From B16-G9 sp964400655 (GTDB lineage Bacteria > Bacteroidota > Bacteroidia > Bacteroidales > F082), in the NCBI GenBank assembly GCA_964400655.1, contig CAYNVN010000142.1, forward strand, positions 1-22,127: a stretch of 22,127 nt of DNA, in the 5' to 3' direction. This document shows, piece by piece, positions 13,830 through 22,000 of the stretch (position 1 is its first letter; each line of letters opens with the position of its first letter). Both the position numbers and the translations under genes were made by a program. The notes beneath the pieces are model-generated. The model ran no database searches and had not been told where the DNA came from. It was given only the letters and a program-made list of their open reading frames with translations.

Positions 13830-15350
13830 TTAACCGATTGTTTTAAGAATATCGTCCACGTATTTTCTGTCGTTCGACATACGCGGCACTTTGTTTTGAC
13901 CTCCAAGTTTTTTGCGATTCTTCATCCATGTATAAAAAGTACCCTCCGGAACAGGTCTGATTACAGGTGGTTTTAACACAAGGTTTTGATAACGTTTGGC
14001 TTCGTAATCGGAGTTCAACGATTTTAAAGCGTTATCGAACGTCTCTTTAAAAAAGTCCGGATTTTTTGGCGGTCGTTCAAATTCAATCAGCCACTCATGC
14101 GAAAGTTCATCTTTTCCCGTATTACTTTTAAAGCGTGGTGCTCCGGTATATTCGGTTATTAATGCACCGGTGCGTTCACATGCCATTGAGAATGCTTTTT
14201 CGGCGTTGTCAATAATAACCTCTTCGCCCACTATGTTGATGTATAGTTTGGTGCGGCCCGTTATGCGAATGCGGAAGGGTGATTTGGAGGTAAAGGTTAC
14301 GGTATCGCCAATAACGTATCGCCATAACCCCGAATTGGTGGTAATCACCATGGCGTAGTTTTTACCCGGTTCAACATCCTGCAACAGAACCGTATCGGGG
14401 TTATCATCGTGGATGTTTTCAAACGGTATAAACTCATAGTAGATGCCATAATCGAGCATCAGTAGCAGATCGTTGCTTTCTTTTTGGTCCTGGATACCGA
14501 AAAAGCCCTCTGAAGCATTGTAGGTTTCCATGTAAACCATTTTGTCTGATTTGATAATATCCAGATACTGTTTCCGGTAGGGGTCGAAACTTACTCCGCC
14601 GTGAAAAAACACTTCAAGGTTGGGCCATACATCCATGATGTTGTCGGTTCCTTTTTTCTTTAATATCATTTTGAGCAGTACCAGCATCCACGACGGAACA
14701 CCGGAGATGCTTGTAACATCGTGGTTCATGGTTGATTCAACCATAAGTGCCAGTTTGCTTTCCCATTCGTCCATCAAAGCGATGCTTAACGAGGGGGTTC
14801 GTAAAAATTCGGCCCAGTAAGGCAGGTTTTGCATTAAAATGGCCGAAAGGTCGCCTTCGTAATACGATGCGTTGCTTATTTCCTGTATTTGGCTGCTGCC
14901 TCCCATAACCAGACTTTTACCTTCAAAAAGTTTTGAATCGGGATAAAGATTGAAGTAGATGGAAATCAAATCTTTTCCGGCTTTGTAGTGGCACTCCTCA
15001 ATGGATGACTGGCTCATGGGAATGAATTTGCTTTTTGCTGCCGTTGTTCCCGACGATTTGGCAAACCATTTTACCTCTTCGGGCCACAGTAGGTTCTGTT
15101 CGCCGTTGCGCAACCTTTTAATAACAGGTTCAAGGTCTTCGTATTTGCTGAGGGGTACCCGTTGCCGGAATTCGTTAACGGTGGTAATGCTTTCGTATTG
15201 ATATTTTTTACCCCATTCGGTATTTTTTGCCGTGGCAATCAGTTTGCCAATCAGCTCCTCCTGAACATCAACAGGATAGATTTTGAAAAGCTCAATCTGA
15301 TGGATTCGTTTTTTGATCAGCCAACTTATTACAGAACTGATGATTGCCAT
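13830..15350 (-). CDS. GH3 (auxin-responsive promoter) family adenylating protein
   Basis: This is a 506-aa bacterial member of the GH3 family in the ANL adenylation superfamily. Plant members activate hormones such as auxin or jasmonate with ATP and join them to amino acids; the bacterial substrate is unknown. The ATP/phosphate loop is KSSGTTAAKSKFIP (98-111), the second motif TYNASEGFFGIQD (276-288), then LWRYVIGDTVTF (342-353) and the hinge GRTKLYINIVGEEV (365-378). The C-terminal subdomain is complete, ending ILKTIG. It leads the minus-strand operon ahead of the deoxynucleoside kinase and kdsB, with an exact -7 box 36 nt upstream. The operon gives no clear hint of substrate; a carboxylate-amine ligase for a fatty or aromatic acid is a guess. 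Confidence 0.9.
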   Translation of the reverse strand: MAIISSVISWLIKKRIHQIELFKIYPVDVQEELIGKLIATAKNTEWGKKYQYESITTVNEFRQRVPLSKYEDLEPVIKRLRNGEQNLLWPEEVKWFAKSSGTTAAKSKFIPMSQSSIEECHYKAGKDLISIYFNLYPDSKLFEGKSLVMGGSSQIQEISNASYYEGDLSAILMQNLPYWAEFLRTPSLSIALMDEWESKLALMVESTMNHDVTSISGVPSWMLVLLKMILKKKGTDNIMDVWPNLEVFFHGGVSFDPYRKQYLDIIKSDKMVYMETYNASEGFFGIQDQKESNDLLLMLDYGIYYEFIPFENIHDDNPDTVLLQDVEPGKNYAMVITTNSGLWRYVIGDTVTFTSKSPFRIRITGRTKLYINIVGEEVIIDNAEKAFSMACERTGALITEYTGAPRFKSNTGKDELSHEWLIEFERPPKNPDFFKETFDNALKSLNSDYEAKRYQNLVLKPPVIRPVPEGTFYTWMKNRKKLGGQNKVPRMSNDRKYVDDILKTIG

Positions 15351-15385
15351 AAATGTGTGATTTCATATAAAAAAAGATGAGTTAT

Positions 15386-15393
15386 CAAAAATA
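15386..15393 (-). promoter_or_regulatory. Predicted promoter of the GH3-led operon
   Basis: On the minus strand TATTTTTG (15393 to 15386) matches TAnnTTTG exactly, 35 nt before the GH3 ATG. No good -33 TTG is visible; the nearest is TTTC with only 16-nt spacing. The terminator of the upstream gene ends at 15430, just before it. Confidence 0.55.
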
Positions 15394-15429
15394 GTATTTT
15401 ATGGGGATTGAAAAATATATTTAATAAAA

Positions 15430-15469
15430 AAGGCTGCCCAAATAGTTTGATAACTTTTTGGGCAGCCTT
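15430..15469 (-). terminator. Intrinsic terminator after the smaller T9SS gene
   Basis: AAGGCTGCCCAAA (15430-15442) and TTTGGGCAGCCTT (15457-15469) form a perfect 13-bp stem with a 14-nt loop. On the minus strand the stem is followed by TTTTATTAA. It lies 58 nt beyond the stop at 15528 and separates the secreted-protein genes from the GH3 operon. Confidence 0.9.
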
Positions 15470-15527
15470 AAAGTAATATGATTGTTCAGTAATGAAATGT
15501 ATTGTTGTAACTAAATAAGTTACAATG

Positions 15528-17168
15528 CTATTTTTTCATCAGTTTTACCGATGTTTTCGAGCCGTCGGACATGATAACATTTGCAAAGTAAACACCGGAA
15601 GCAAGATTTTCAATATCAATGGTGTTGTTGCCGCGTTCCACATTGGTGCGTTTAACAACTTTGCCTGTAATATCCATTAGGTAAAGTTGTCCGTTTTGTC
15701 CGGTTGTTATGGTAAAATATCCGTTGGCCGGATTTGGGTAAACCGCAATGTTACCGGCATTATTTTCGTTAATACCAACCGATTTAACGCCGTAAACCAA
15801 CAGGTCGTCAACTTCCCATGTGGATGATTTATCATCGGTGGAGGTATATTTAAAAGCCAAATACATTTTGTTACCAAGATAATTACCAAGGTCTATTTCG
15901 CCTGAAGCAACCCATATATAGCTTCCGGTTGACCATATGGCTTCTTCCGAAAGGTCGTCCCATGTAAATCCGTTGGGGTCTCCCGAACCGTCATAATCAA
16001 CAGAAGCAAGCAGTTGAAGTGCATTGCCGTCGTATTTGTAGGCATTGTTGAAGGTAAAAGTACCGCTGACAAAACCGGTAAAGTCGAGTTCGGGTGAAAT
16101 CAGCCAGTCTTCGTTTGCATGACTTCCGCTGTCGTATCCCGACATTTTTGCAAATGTATTGTCATTATAGGTATAAGGTTCCCATGCCTGTGCCCCGGAA
16201 ACATCGTAAGGAGTCCAGGTGCCCAGTGTTCCCGATTCAAAGTCTTCGCTGTTGAGGGTGGTAATGTCGGAAGTGGTAGCGGTTGCTTCGGGAGCGGTAC
16301 CGTCGGTTTTGTAATCAATATTGTCGCCGCCGTTGGTGTAAGGATAGATGGTGAAGGTATAAGAAACGGCACCTTCAAGATTGGTAAAATCAAAATTCTC
16401 GGCTCCGTAAGGAACATTAACGGCTGTTGTACCATCGCTCCAGTCAAGATCGTCATTTACCGGAGTTCCGTCCTGAGGGGCTGTGGTTGAGTATCCTTCT
16501 TTGGCTCCTAAAATCAAATATCCGTCGGGAAGCTGGGTTCCCGTGGCATCGGTCCATGTCAGGGTTATGGTGAGTCCGCCGGCGGTTGCCGTAAAGTCGG
16601 TTGGGTAATTGCTTGGTTCAGGTTTAATGGTTGTTTGTCCGCTAAACGAGAAATCATCGTAATATACTTTTCCGCCGGTATTGTTGTTTTCTTTGTAAAC
16701 ACGTACTTCAAACCTGAATGAAGCTGCGTTAACGGGAGCGGTAAGCGTATTTGACCAGTGTTGCCAATCTCCGTTGTCGGTGCTGTAGGTGTTGGGACGA
16801 AGTATTTCGGCATCATCATCAATATAGGTACCGGAAGCATCCACCCAGTAGGACCAGATACGTGTTTTGGCTGCCGGGTCATTGTCGAAATACCAATAAC
16901 TGATGGTATATTCGGTACCGGGTGTTACATTTTCAATGTCCTGACGAAGTTTTTGACTTGATGCGTCGGAGGTGTGGGCAGCCGAATAGGTTCCGCTGTG
17001 AACCGTTGTGTTCTCCTGGGTAATGTTGTAATATTTGTCCCAGCTTACAGGGGTTGTGGGATTTTCCCATTGTTCCAATCCCGGGTTTTCAACCATGTTT
17101 TGTCCGTTTGATAAAAACGGTACGGCCATGAAAGCCGTGATAACCAATAATGTGTAAAATTTTTTCAT
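15528..17168 (-). CDS. Secreted multidomain adhesin-like protein with T9SS sorting domain
   Basis: This 546-aa protein has a Sec signal peptide (residues 1-23, ending LSNGQ). A carbohydrate-binding-like jelly-roll domain (about 24-178, NMVENPGLEQWENPTTPVSW) is followed by a fibronectin-III-like domain (about 186-298), a choice-of-anchor-J/cleaved-adhesin-like domain (about 305-460, with NEDWLISPELDF and TSSTWEVDDLLVYG), and a type A T9SS C-terminal domain (about 470-546: VYPNPANGYFTI, ASGVYFANVIMSDGSKTSVK). T9SS would move it across the outer membrane for release or surface attachment. No catalytic motif is seen, so adhesion or glycan binding is the likeliest role (inference). Its anchor-J domain resembles one in the neighbouring larger protein. 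The start lies 31 nt after the upstream gene's terminator hairpin, and no clear promoter fits between. Confidence 0.9.
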   Translation of the reverse strand: MKKFYTLLVITAFMAVPFLSNGQNMVENPGLEQWENPTTPVSWDKYYNITQENTTVHSGTYSAAHTSDASSQKLRQDIENVTPGTEYTISYWYFDNDPAAKTRIWSYWVDASGTYIDDDAEILRPNTYSTDNGDWQHWSNTLTAPVNAASFRFEVRVYKENNNTGGKVYYDDFSFSGQTTIKPEPSNYPTDFTATAGGLTITLTWTDATGTQLPDGYLILGAKEGYSTTAPQDGTPVNDDLDWSDGTTAVNVPYGAENFDFTNLEGAVSYTFTIYPYTNGGDNIDYKTDGTAPEATATTSDITTLNSEDFESGTLGTWTPYDVSGAQAWEPYTYNDNTFAKMSGYDSGSHANEDWLISPELDFTGFVSGTFTFNNAYKYDGNALQLLASVDYDGSGDPNGFTWDDLSEEAIWSTGSYIWVASGEIDLGNYLGNKMYLAFKYTSTDDKSSTWEVDDLLVYGVKSVGINENNAGNIAVYPNPANGYFTITTGQNGQLYLMDITGKVVKRTNVERGNNTIDIENLASGVYFANVIMSDGSKTSVKLMKK

Positions 17169-17199
17169 AATAGGTAATTTTAAGTGTTTATGTTTTAAA

Positions 17200-17242
17200 A
17201 AGGGTCGGGATTAGAAAGTTTTGTTTTCCTAATCCGACCCTT
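17200..17242 (-). terminator. Intrinsic terminator (or attenuator) between the two T9SS genes
   Basis: AAGGGTCGGGATTAG (17200-17214) pairs with CTAATCCGACCCTT (17229-17242) apart from one bulged G. It starts 12 nt after the stop at 17255. On the minus strand the stem is followed by TTTTAAAACA, a weak U-run. It sits only 31 nt before the next ATG, so partial read-through is plausible. Confidence 0.8.
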
Positions 17243-17254
17243 AATTTTATTATG

Positions 17255-20200
17255 TTAATTAAGTATCAATCTCTTAATAACGGATTCTCCGGTTGTGTTA
17301 TCAGTAATTCTGACAAAATAAACGCCTTTTGTGAGGTTGTTTAATTTGAGCAGGCCTGAACCATTCAGTTGTGTGGAATACATTTTATTACCCAAAAGGT
17401 TGAGAACAGTTACTTCTGTTTTGCTGTTTGCAGGCAATGTCAAATGAACTGTTCCTGTTGACGGGTTCGGGAAAAGAACCACCGATGAGTTTAAGCTGTT
17501 TTCGTTAATGCCATCGGGAATGGTGTGGATATAGTCTGCTTTGGTCATGGTATCCGACCCGAAAACATTGGAGGCAACGAGTGTTACATCGTACAATGAG
17601 TCGGCCATAATTAAATAGTATATCTCCTGCGGGTTGGCTGCTGTGGAGGTATCGGGAGTAGCACCTTCAAAAGTCCAGTTATAGGTTAACTCTTCACCGG
17701 TACATAAACTGGTAAAGTTTGCATAACCGCCAACCACAACCGTTGTTGGTATTCCTTCAAAGTCGGCAACAGGAGCATTGCCGGCCCATATGTATTCTTC
17801 ATAATAAGCGGTATCGGTTAAGTTGCCGTCGCTCACCACCAGTGTAACATCCCAGTGTCCTGCAGTGTCGTAAACAATGTAAGGCGGGGTTTGCCCCGAA
17901 TAGGTAGCCGGTGTACCACCTTCAAATGTCCAGTCCCAGGAGGTGGGGTTGCCTGTGGTTAAGTCGGTAAACTGTACGCTGTCGCCCACTAAAACGGTGG
18001 TTGTGTCTGCTTCAAAAGCTGCCTGCAGCTCAATTTGACAGGCAAAGCCAGGTGTAGCCCAAATGGAATCTCCATCCGCATTTACCGCTTCAAAATGGAC
18101 GGAAGCATTCCAGTTTTCGCCCAATGAGTTATCGGCATCGGGATTGCATAATGTTAGTGAGGGGCCATCCCCGTCAGGTTTGGTTGGCCATGGTGCTGCA
18201 TCGTCGTAAGTAAGCGAGTCGATAACATTATCCACTTTATCCTGTATCTCTATTTTTTCGCCGCTGTTTTTAAGTGCGCCGCTTGTCCATTGTAAAACAT
18301 TAATACCAAAAGTGTTAAGCATGGCTATAGAGTCTTTGGCCACAACCACAAATGTATCGGGTAACATTGTCCGGTTCGGGAAAGTGTATTCGATACCTTG
18401 TGTAAAATGAACGCCCTCCAAATTAATGGTATCGGTACTGTTGTTATAGAGTTCTATAAATTCAAGTGAATCTTCTCCCGATTCGGGGGGGTTATACATG
18501 ATTTCGGTAATTACCAGATTGGGTGATGTGTAAGGCTCAATAATTGAAAAACTTTCATCGCTCATGTCCCAGGGTGTTGTATCAGGATCAATGCTTCTGA
18601 TTTTAATTTTATAGTTGGTATCGGTTTCCTGATTATCCAGTATATACCATATCCACGATGAATCGGAAACGGGAATGTTTGAAACCAGCAGGCTTGAATC
18701 CTGTGCGCCGTGGAAGAGGTAAATTTCAACAGGGCCATCCCAGTATCCGTACGACCATTTGATGGTATATTCGGTTCCTCTTTCAATATTTTCGCCACCA
18801 TTGGGGTCGAGAACGGTAATAAAAGGTTCGGGCGGGAAATTGAGTTCACCCGGGGTGCCGCCATCCTGATTGCTGGCAAGCCAGCTTCCCGGAAGGCTGT
18901 TGTCGTATTCGGGATCGATAAGAGATAAGGAGGGGCCGTCTCCGTCAGGGGCGGTGGGCCACGGATCGTTATCGTCGTAATTTACAATGTCAACCAAAAT
19001 TCCGTCGGCATTCCACAGTCGTACGGCATCACCACCGTTACCAAGACTGAAGTTTCCGCTTCCGTCGTAATCGGGTGTAAAAGGGAAGTTGCCCGATGTG
19101 GCAATTTCAATGGTGAAGTAGCCGCCGGCATCAATGCTGTATCCGGCCGGTAGTACAATGGCGGTATGTGATGCGTTGTTATCAAGAACTTTCCAGTTTT
19201 CCAGGTCGATGGAGGCGGAGGTGTTATTATATAACTCTATCCACTCTTCATCGGCACCGGGTGAATTATACATGATTTCATTTATAATTAGTGCGGGGGT
19301 GGTTGGTACCTCCCATGTTTGCGTTTGGGCGGTTGTATCGGGAACCGTGAATTGCCAGTTTCCGGCAACCCAGTTGTGTTCGCTGTCGTTTACACCCCAT
19401 TCCCAGGTGTTGGCACCGTTATCAACCACCAGATTTTGTTGGCAGGTCCATACGTGGTCGCCGGCTGTAGCATCGCCGTTGGTTCCGTCATCGTAAAAGG
19501 GAGTATGTTCGTTGCCGCCGTTCCACGTCGGGTCGTAATTACCATTGGCATCCCAGCTTCCTTTCAGATTGAAACCGTCGTAGTTTTGTCCGGCGGTGTC
19601 ATATACAATAAAGGTAACCAGTGAAGACGGGGGAGGAGGGCCGGAAACCGATGTTGTGTTATCTGTAAAATCGTATGTAAATACGGTGGAGTCGGTACCG
19701 TTTGAAGTAAAAGCGGTATTGGCTCCGGTACTCTGATCCCAGTTATTATTTAAAGCAACTTTGCACTCCCAGTCGCCGTTAGGGACCAGTAAAGTAACCG
19801 TATAAACATCATCGCCGTCGTCATCGTTCATTTCGCCGGCCAGGTTGGAAGGATCCCAGTTTGAGCCGTTACCCATTGCTTCAAAGAAGTCACCTGTAAC
19901 AACCGGTAGTGTGTGCATTACAAGTTCATCATCGGCATTAACACGCCAGGTTGTATCGGCGGCTGCCGATAAGTTGATATGCTGATTGGTGCCGGGATAA
20001 TTGGGTGAACTCCATGAGTCGCCTTCAACTACTTTGTATTCGTTGTCGGCAGCGGGAAGGTTTTTGGTTAAAACATATACTCCGTTTGCATTCATGGTCA
20101 TGGCATAATCGGGATCGCCGGGTGTCCATGGTGTTGACTGGAATGAACCGGTAATATAAACAGGAGGCGGATCGCCGGCAACGGTTATATTATCCACTTC

Positions 20201-21238
20201 CCAGGTTGCTGCACCGGCGGTGGTAGAAGTGTATTTGTAAGCAATATAGGTTGTTGCACCTGCATATGCCGAGATGTCAACAGTTCCGGCATCAATAAAT
20301 GACCAGCTTCCCGGATCGGGAAAGGTGAACTGGGATGTGATGTCGTTCCATGTTCCGCTGGTATTGGGGTCGCTTATTCCGTCGTAGTCGTTGGAAACCA
20401 TTACGTATAACCCGCTGTTGTCGGCATAATTCCGTGCATGATCGAAATGAAGGGTTACATTGCTGTATCCGTCAAGGTTAATGGCAGGAGTTATCATCCA
20501 GTCTTCGTTGTCCTGTGCGCCGCTTGCATAACCGTTCATTTTTGCACATCCCGGAGGATTGCCGTAGTTGGTCCAGCCCCATTCCTGATTAGGGCCTGTA
20601 ATATTTTGGGTGGTCATTACATCCAGGTCGTCATCAAAAGGTTCGTAAAAGGCTGTGTAAGTAGTGTTTGTGCTTCCGCCATTACCATATTGCAGAACAA
20701 TGTTGTCAAAACCGGCATAATCGCTGCCACCGTTTTGTCTTGCTCCCAGTAATAATCTAACATATTGTGTTCCGGCTGGTACGTTTACGGTAACCTGTGT
20801 CCAGGCATCTGTGTTTTTTTCCAGCTCAACATCACCCGAAACCGGCCATGTGGTTCCGTTGTCGTATTGTATGTTGTAGTAAATGGTATCGCTGCCGTCA
20901 AATCCGTCAGAATAGTAATAAAACGAAACGGAAACATCAGTAAACGATGATACATCTTCGGCATCAAATGCAAGGGTGTGTCTGAATGCTCCTCCTCCGT
21001 TGGGATTGTCAAGGTCACGCATCCCCCAAAAATAGGTGCCGTTTTGGGGGCCGGAGATATGAGAAGAGAAATCGGTAACCGTATCCCAGGTATCACCCGA
21101 AACGTTATAAGGTGCCGGATTGGCTGTGTAGTTCCAGTCGTCAGCTCCCGCTTCAAAATCCTGATATTTAATGGTTGTCTGGCTGAAACCGGCCAAAAAC
21201 ATTATTATCAGACCAAGTAAAAAAGTAAATTTTTTCAT
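17255..21238 (-). CDS. Large secreted mosaic protein with two lamin-tail domains, PKD repeats and T9SS sorting domain
   Basis: This 1327-aa exported protein starts with a signal peptide (1-20, ending GFSQ). In order I see: a MAM/anchor-J-like jelly roll (about 22-187); a choice-of-anchor-J domain (193-355, NEDWMITPAINL, AATWEVDNITV); two starch-binding/SusE-like segments (357-443, 445-533); a CBM-like domain (540-645); lamin-tail domain 1 (647-795, INEIMYNSPGADEEWIELYN); a Ser/Thr-rich GPI-anchor-like Ig domain (806-900); lamin-tail domain 2 (905-1066, ITEIMYNPPESGEDSLEFIE); two PKD domains (1071-1150, 1155-1240); and a T9SS sorting domain (about 1254-1327: LFPNPSTGTVHLTL, LTKGVYFVRI). No enzyme motif is visible, so it is probably a surface adhesin or scaffold; domain limits are approximate. 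It has its own terminator. Confidence 0.9.
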   Translation of the reverse strand: MKKFTFLLGLIIMFLAGFSQTTIKYQDFEAGADDWNYTANPAPYNVSGDTWDTVTDFSSHISGPQNGTYFWGMRDLDNPNGGGAFRHTLAFDAEDVSSFTDVSVSFYYYSDGFDGSDTIYYNIQYDNGTTWPVSGDVELEKNTDAWTQVTVNVPAGTQYVRLLLGARQNGGSDYAGFDNIVLQYGNGGSTNTTYTAFYEPFDDDLDVMTTQNITGPNQEWGWTNYGNPPGCAKMNGYASGAQDNEDWMITPAINLDGYSNVTLHFDHARNYADNSGLYVMVSNDYDGISDPNTSGTWNDITSQFTFPDPGSWSFIDAGTVDISAYAGATTYIAYKYTSTTAGAATWEVDNITVAGDPPPVYITGSFQSTPWTPGDPDYAMTMNANGVYVLTKNLPAADNEYKVVEGDSWSSPNYPGTNQHINLSAAADTTWRVNADDELVMHTLPVVTGDFFEAMGNGSNWDPSNLAGEMNDDDGDDVYTVTLLVPNGDWECKVALNNNWDQSTGANTAFTSNGTDSTVFTYDFTDNTTSVSGPPPPSSLVTFIVYDTAGQNYDGFNLKGSWDANGNYDPTWNGGNEHTPFYDDGTNGDATAGDHVWTCQQNLVVDNGANTWEWGVNDSEHNWVAGNWQFTVPDTTAQTQTWEVPTTPALIINEIMYNSPGADEEWIELYNNTSASIDLENWKVLDNNASHTAIVLPAGYSIDAGGYFTIEIATSGNFPFTPDYDGSGNFSLGNGGDAVRLWNADGILVDIVNYDDNDPWPTAPDGDGPSLSLIDPEYDNSLPGSWLASNQDGGTPGELNFPPEPFITVLDPNGGENIERGTEYTIKWSYGYWDGPVEIYLFHGAQDSSLLVSNIPVSDSSWIWYILDNQETDTNYKIKIRSIDPDTTPWDMSDESFSIIEPYTSPNLVITEIMYNPPESGEDSLEFIELYNNSTDTINLEGVHFTQGIEYTFPNRTMLPDTFVVVAKDSIAMLNTFGINVLQWTSGALKNSGEKIEIQDKVDNVIDSLTYDDAAPWPTKPDGDGPSLTLCNPDADNSLGENWNASVHFEAVNADGDSIWATPGFACQIELQAAFEADTTTVLVGDSVQFTDLTTGNPTSWDWTFEGGTPATYSGQTPPYIVYDTAGHWDVTLVVSDGNLTDTAYYEEYIWAGNAPVADFEGIPTTVVVGGYANFTSLCTGEELTYNWTFEGATPDTSTAANPQEIYYLIMADSLYDVTLVASNVFGSDTMTKADYIHTIPDGINENSLNSSVVLFPNPSTGTVHLTLPANSKTEVTVLNLLGNKMYSTQLNGSGLLKLNNLTKGVYFVRITDNTTGESVIKRLILN

Positions 21239-21271
21239 AAATAATTTATTTTAATGAATAATTCAGATTAA

Positions 21272-21279
21272 CAAACTAA
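21272..21279 (-). promoter_or_regulatory. Possible weak promoter of the large T9SS gene
   Basis: On the minus strand TTAGTTTG (21279 to 21272) matches TAnnTTTG at all but one base, 33 nt before the ATG, a distance like that of the other promoters here. No good -33 element is visible. The rest of the 21239-21434 gap is AT-rich and holds no gene; it has one weak CTGCCC/GGGCAG hairpin at 21310-21337. Confidence 0.35.
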
Positions 21280-21434
21280 AATTCTTTTCTAATAAAAGTT
21301 GTAAGCACCCTGCCCTAAAAAAACGGAAAAGGGGCAGCTAAGTTAATACTATTAGTTTTATTGAGCATGTTTTTTTGCTTTGAAATAAAAGAGAAACAAA
21401 CAGGTTGTTAACAAAAAGGAGCAGGAAAGTATGG

Positions 21435-21845
21435 TTATGAAATAACGGTGGCAACAATTTTTCTTCTTCCTCCGCGGTTGCGAAATTCACAAAGATAGAT
21501 GCCCTGCCAAATGCCGGTATTGAGTTTGTGGCCGGTAATGGGTATGTTAACAGAAACACCTATAACAACCGATTTAAAATGGGCGGGCATATCGTCGCTG
21601 CCTTCAAGGGTGTGAACATAAAAGGGGGCATTTTCGGGAGCCAGTTTTTCAAGCAGCGAGTTAAGGTCGACCTGTACGTCAGGGTCGGCATTTTCGCTTA
21701 TCATAATGGCTGCCGAAGTATGTTTTACAAAAAGATTGAGCAGTCCTGTTTCGGGAAGTCCTCCCAAAGCGTTGAAGATTTCATTTTCAATTCTGTGAAA
21801 TCCCCTGCGTAATGCCGGTAATATGATTTCGGTTTGTTTAATCAT
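21435..21845 (-). CDS. YjbQ/UPF0047 family protein (secondary thiamine-phosphate synthase-like)
   Basis: This 136-aa cytoplasmic protein belongs to the conserved YjbQ/UPF0047 family. Family motifs are VKHTSAAIMISENADPDV (41-58), VHTLEGSDDMPAHFKS (77-92) and the C-terminal signature NTGIWQGIYLCEFRNRGG (109-126). E. coli YjbQ shows weak thiamine-phosphate synthase activity, so the database name is secondary thiamine-phosphate synthase, but the true role is unclear. Conserved His and Asp residues in the first two motifs suggest a metal or phosphate site. It stands alone between the T9SS gene and the repeat-bearing intergenic region, with an exact -7 box 46 nt upstream. Confidence 0.92.
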   Translation of the reverse strand: MIKQTEIILPALRRGFHRIENEIFNALGGLPETGLLNLFVKHTSAAIMISENADPDVQVDLNSLLEKLAPENAPFYVHTLEGSDDMPAHFKSVVIGVSVNIPITGHKLNTGIWQGIYLCEFRNRGGRRKIVATVIS

Positions 21846-21890
21846 GAATTTGATTTGTGCTGCAACATAAATGTTGTTTCAGGCAGCGAA

Positions 21891-21919
21891 CAAAAGTAAC
21901 AATAAACAGTGAAAACAAA
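21891..21919 (-). promoter_or_regulatory. Predicted promoter of the YjbQ-family gene
   Basis: On the minus strand TACTTTTG (21898 to 21891) matches TAnnTTTG exactly. TTTG (21919 to 21916) lies 17 nt upstream, slightly short spacing. The 40-nt leader contains a CAACAT-AA-ATGTTG dyad (21863-21876), bracketed by GCTG/CAGC, that could form a small hairpin. Confidence 0.6.
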
Positions 21920-22000
21920 AACCGGAAGTATTTGGGTTTAAGAGTTTGTCTGGTTGCTTGGTGCGGGATGCTTATTGTTGCCCCTCCCGCACCGCCCATC

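Noticed and set aside
16119..16490. Open frame of 123 codons on the plus strand inside the smaller T9SS gene
   Set aside because: It is opposite a clear coding gene, has no family resemblance, and its composition mirrors the Thr/Asp/Gly-rich codons on the other strand.
17255..21238. Large secreted protein as a glycoside hydrolase or protease
   Set aside because: Only binding, structural and sorting modules are recognisable; no catalytic motif was found over its length.
21310..21337. CTGCCC/GGGCAG hairpin after the YjbQ gene as terminator
   Set aside because: The stem is only 6 bp with a long loop, lies about 98 nt from the stop, and is not followed by a T-run on the minus strand.
21338..21559. 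Open frame of 73 codons on the minus strand overlapping the end of the YjbQ gene
   Set aside because: It is out of frame with YjbQ, begins inside it, and shows no domain or ribosome-binding site.
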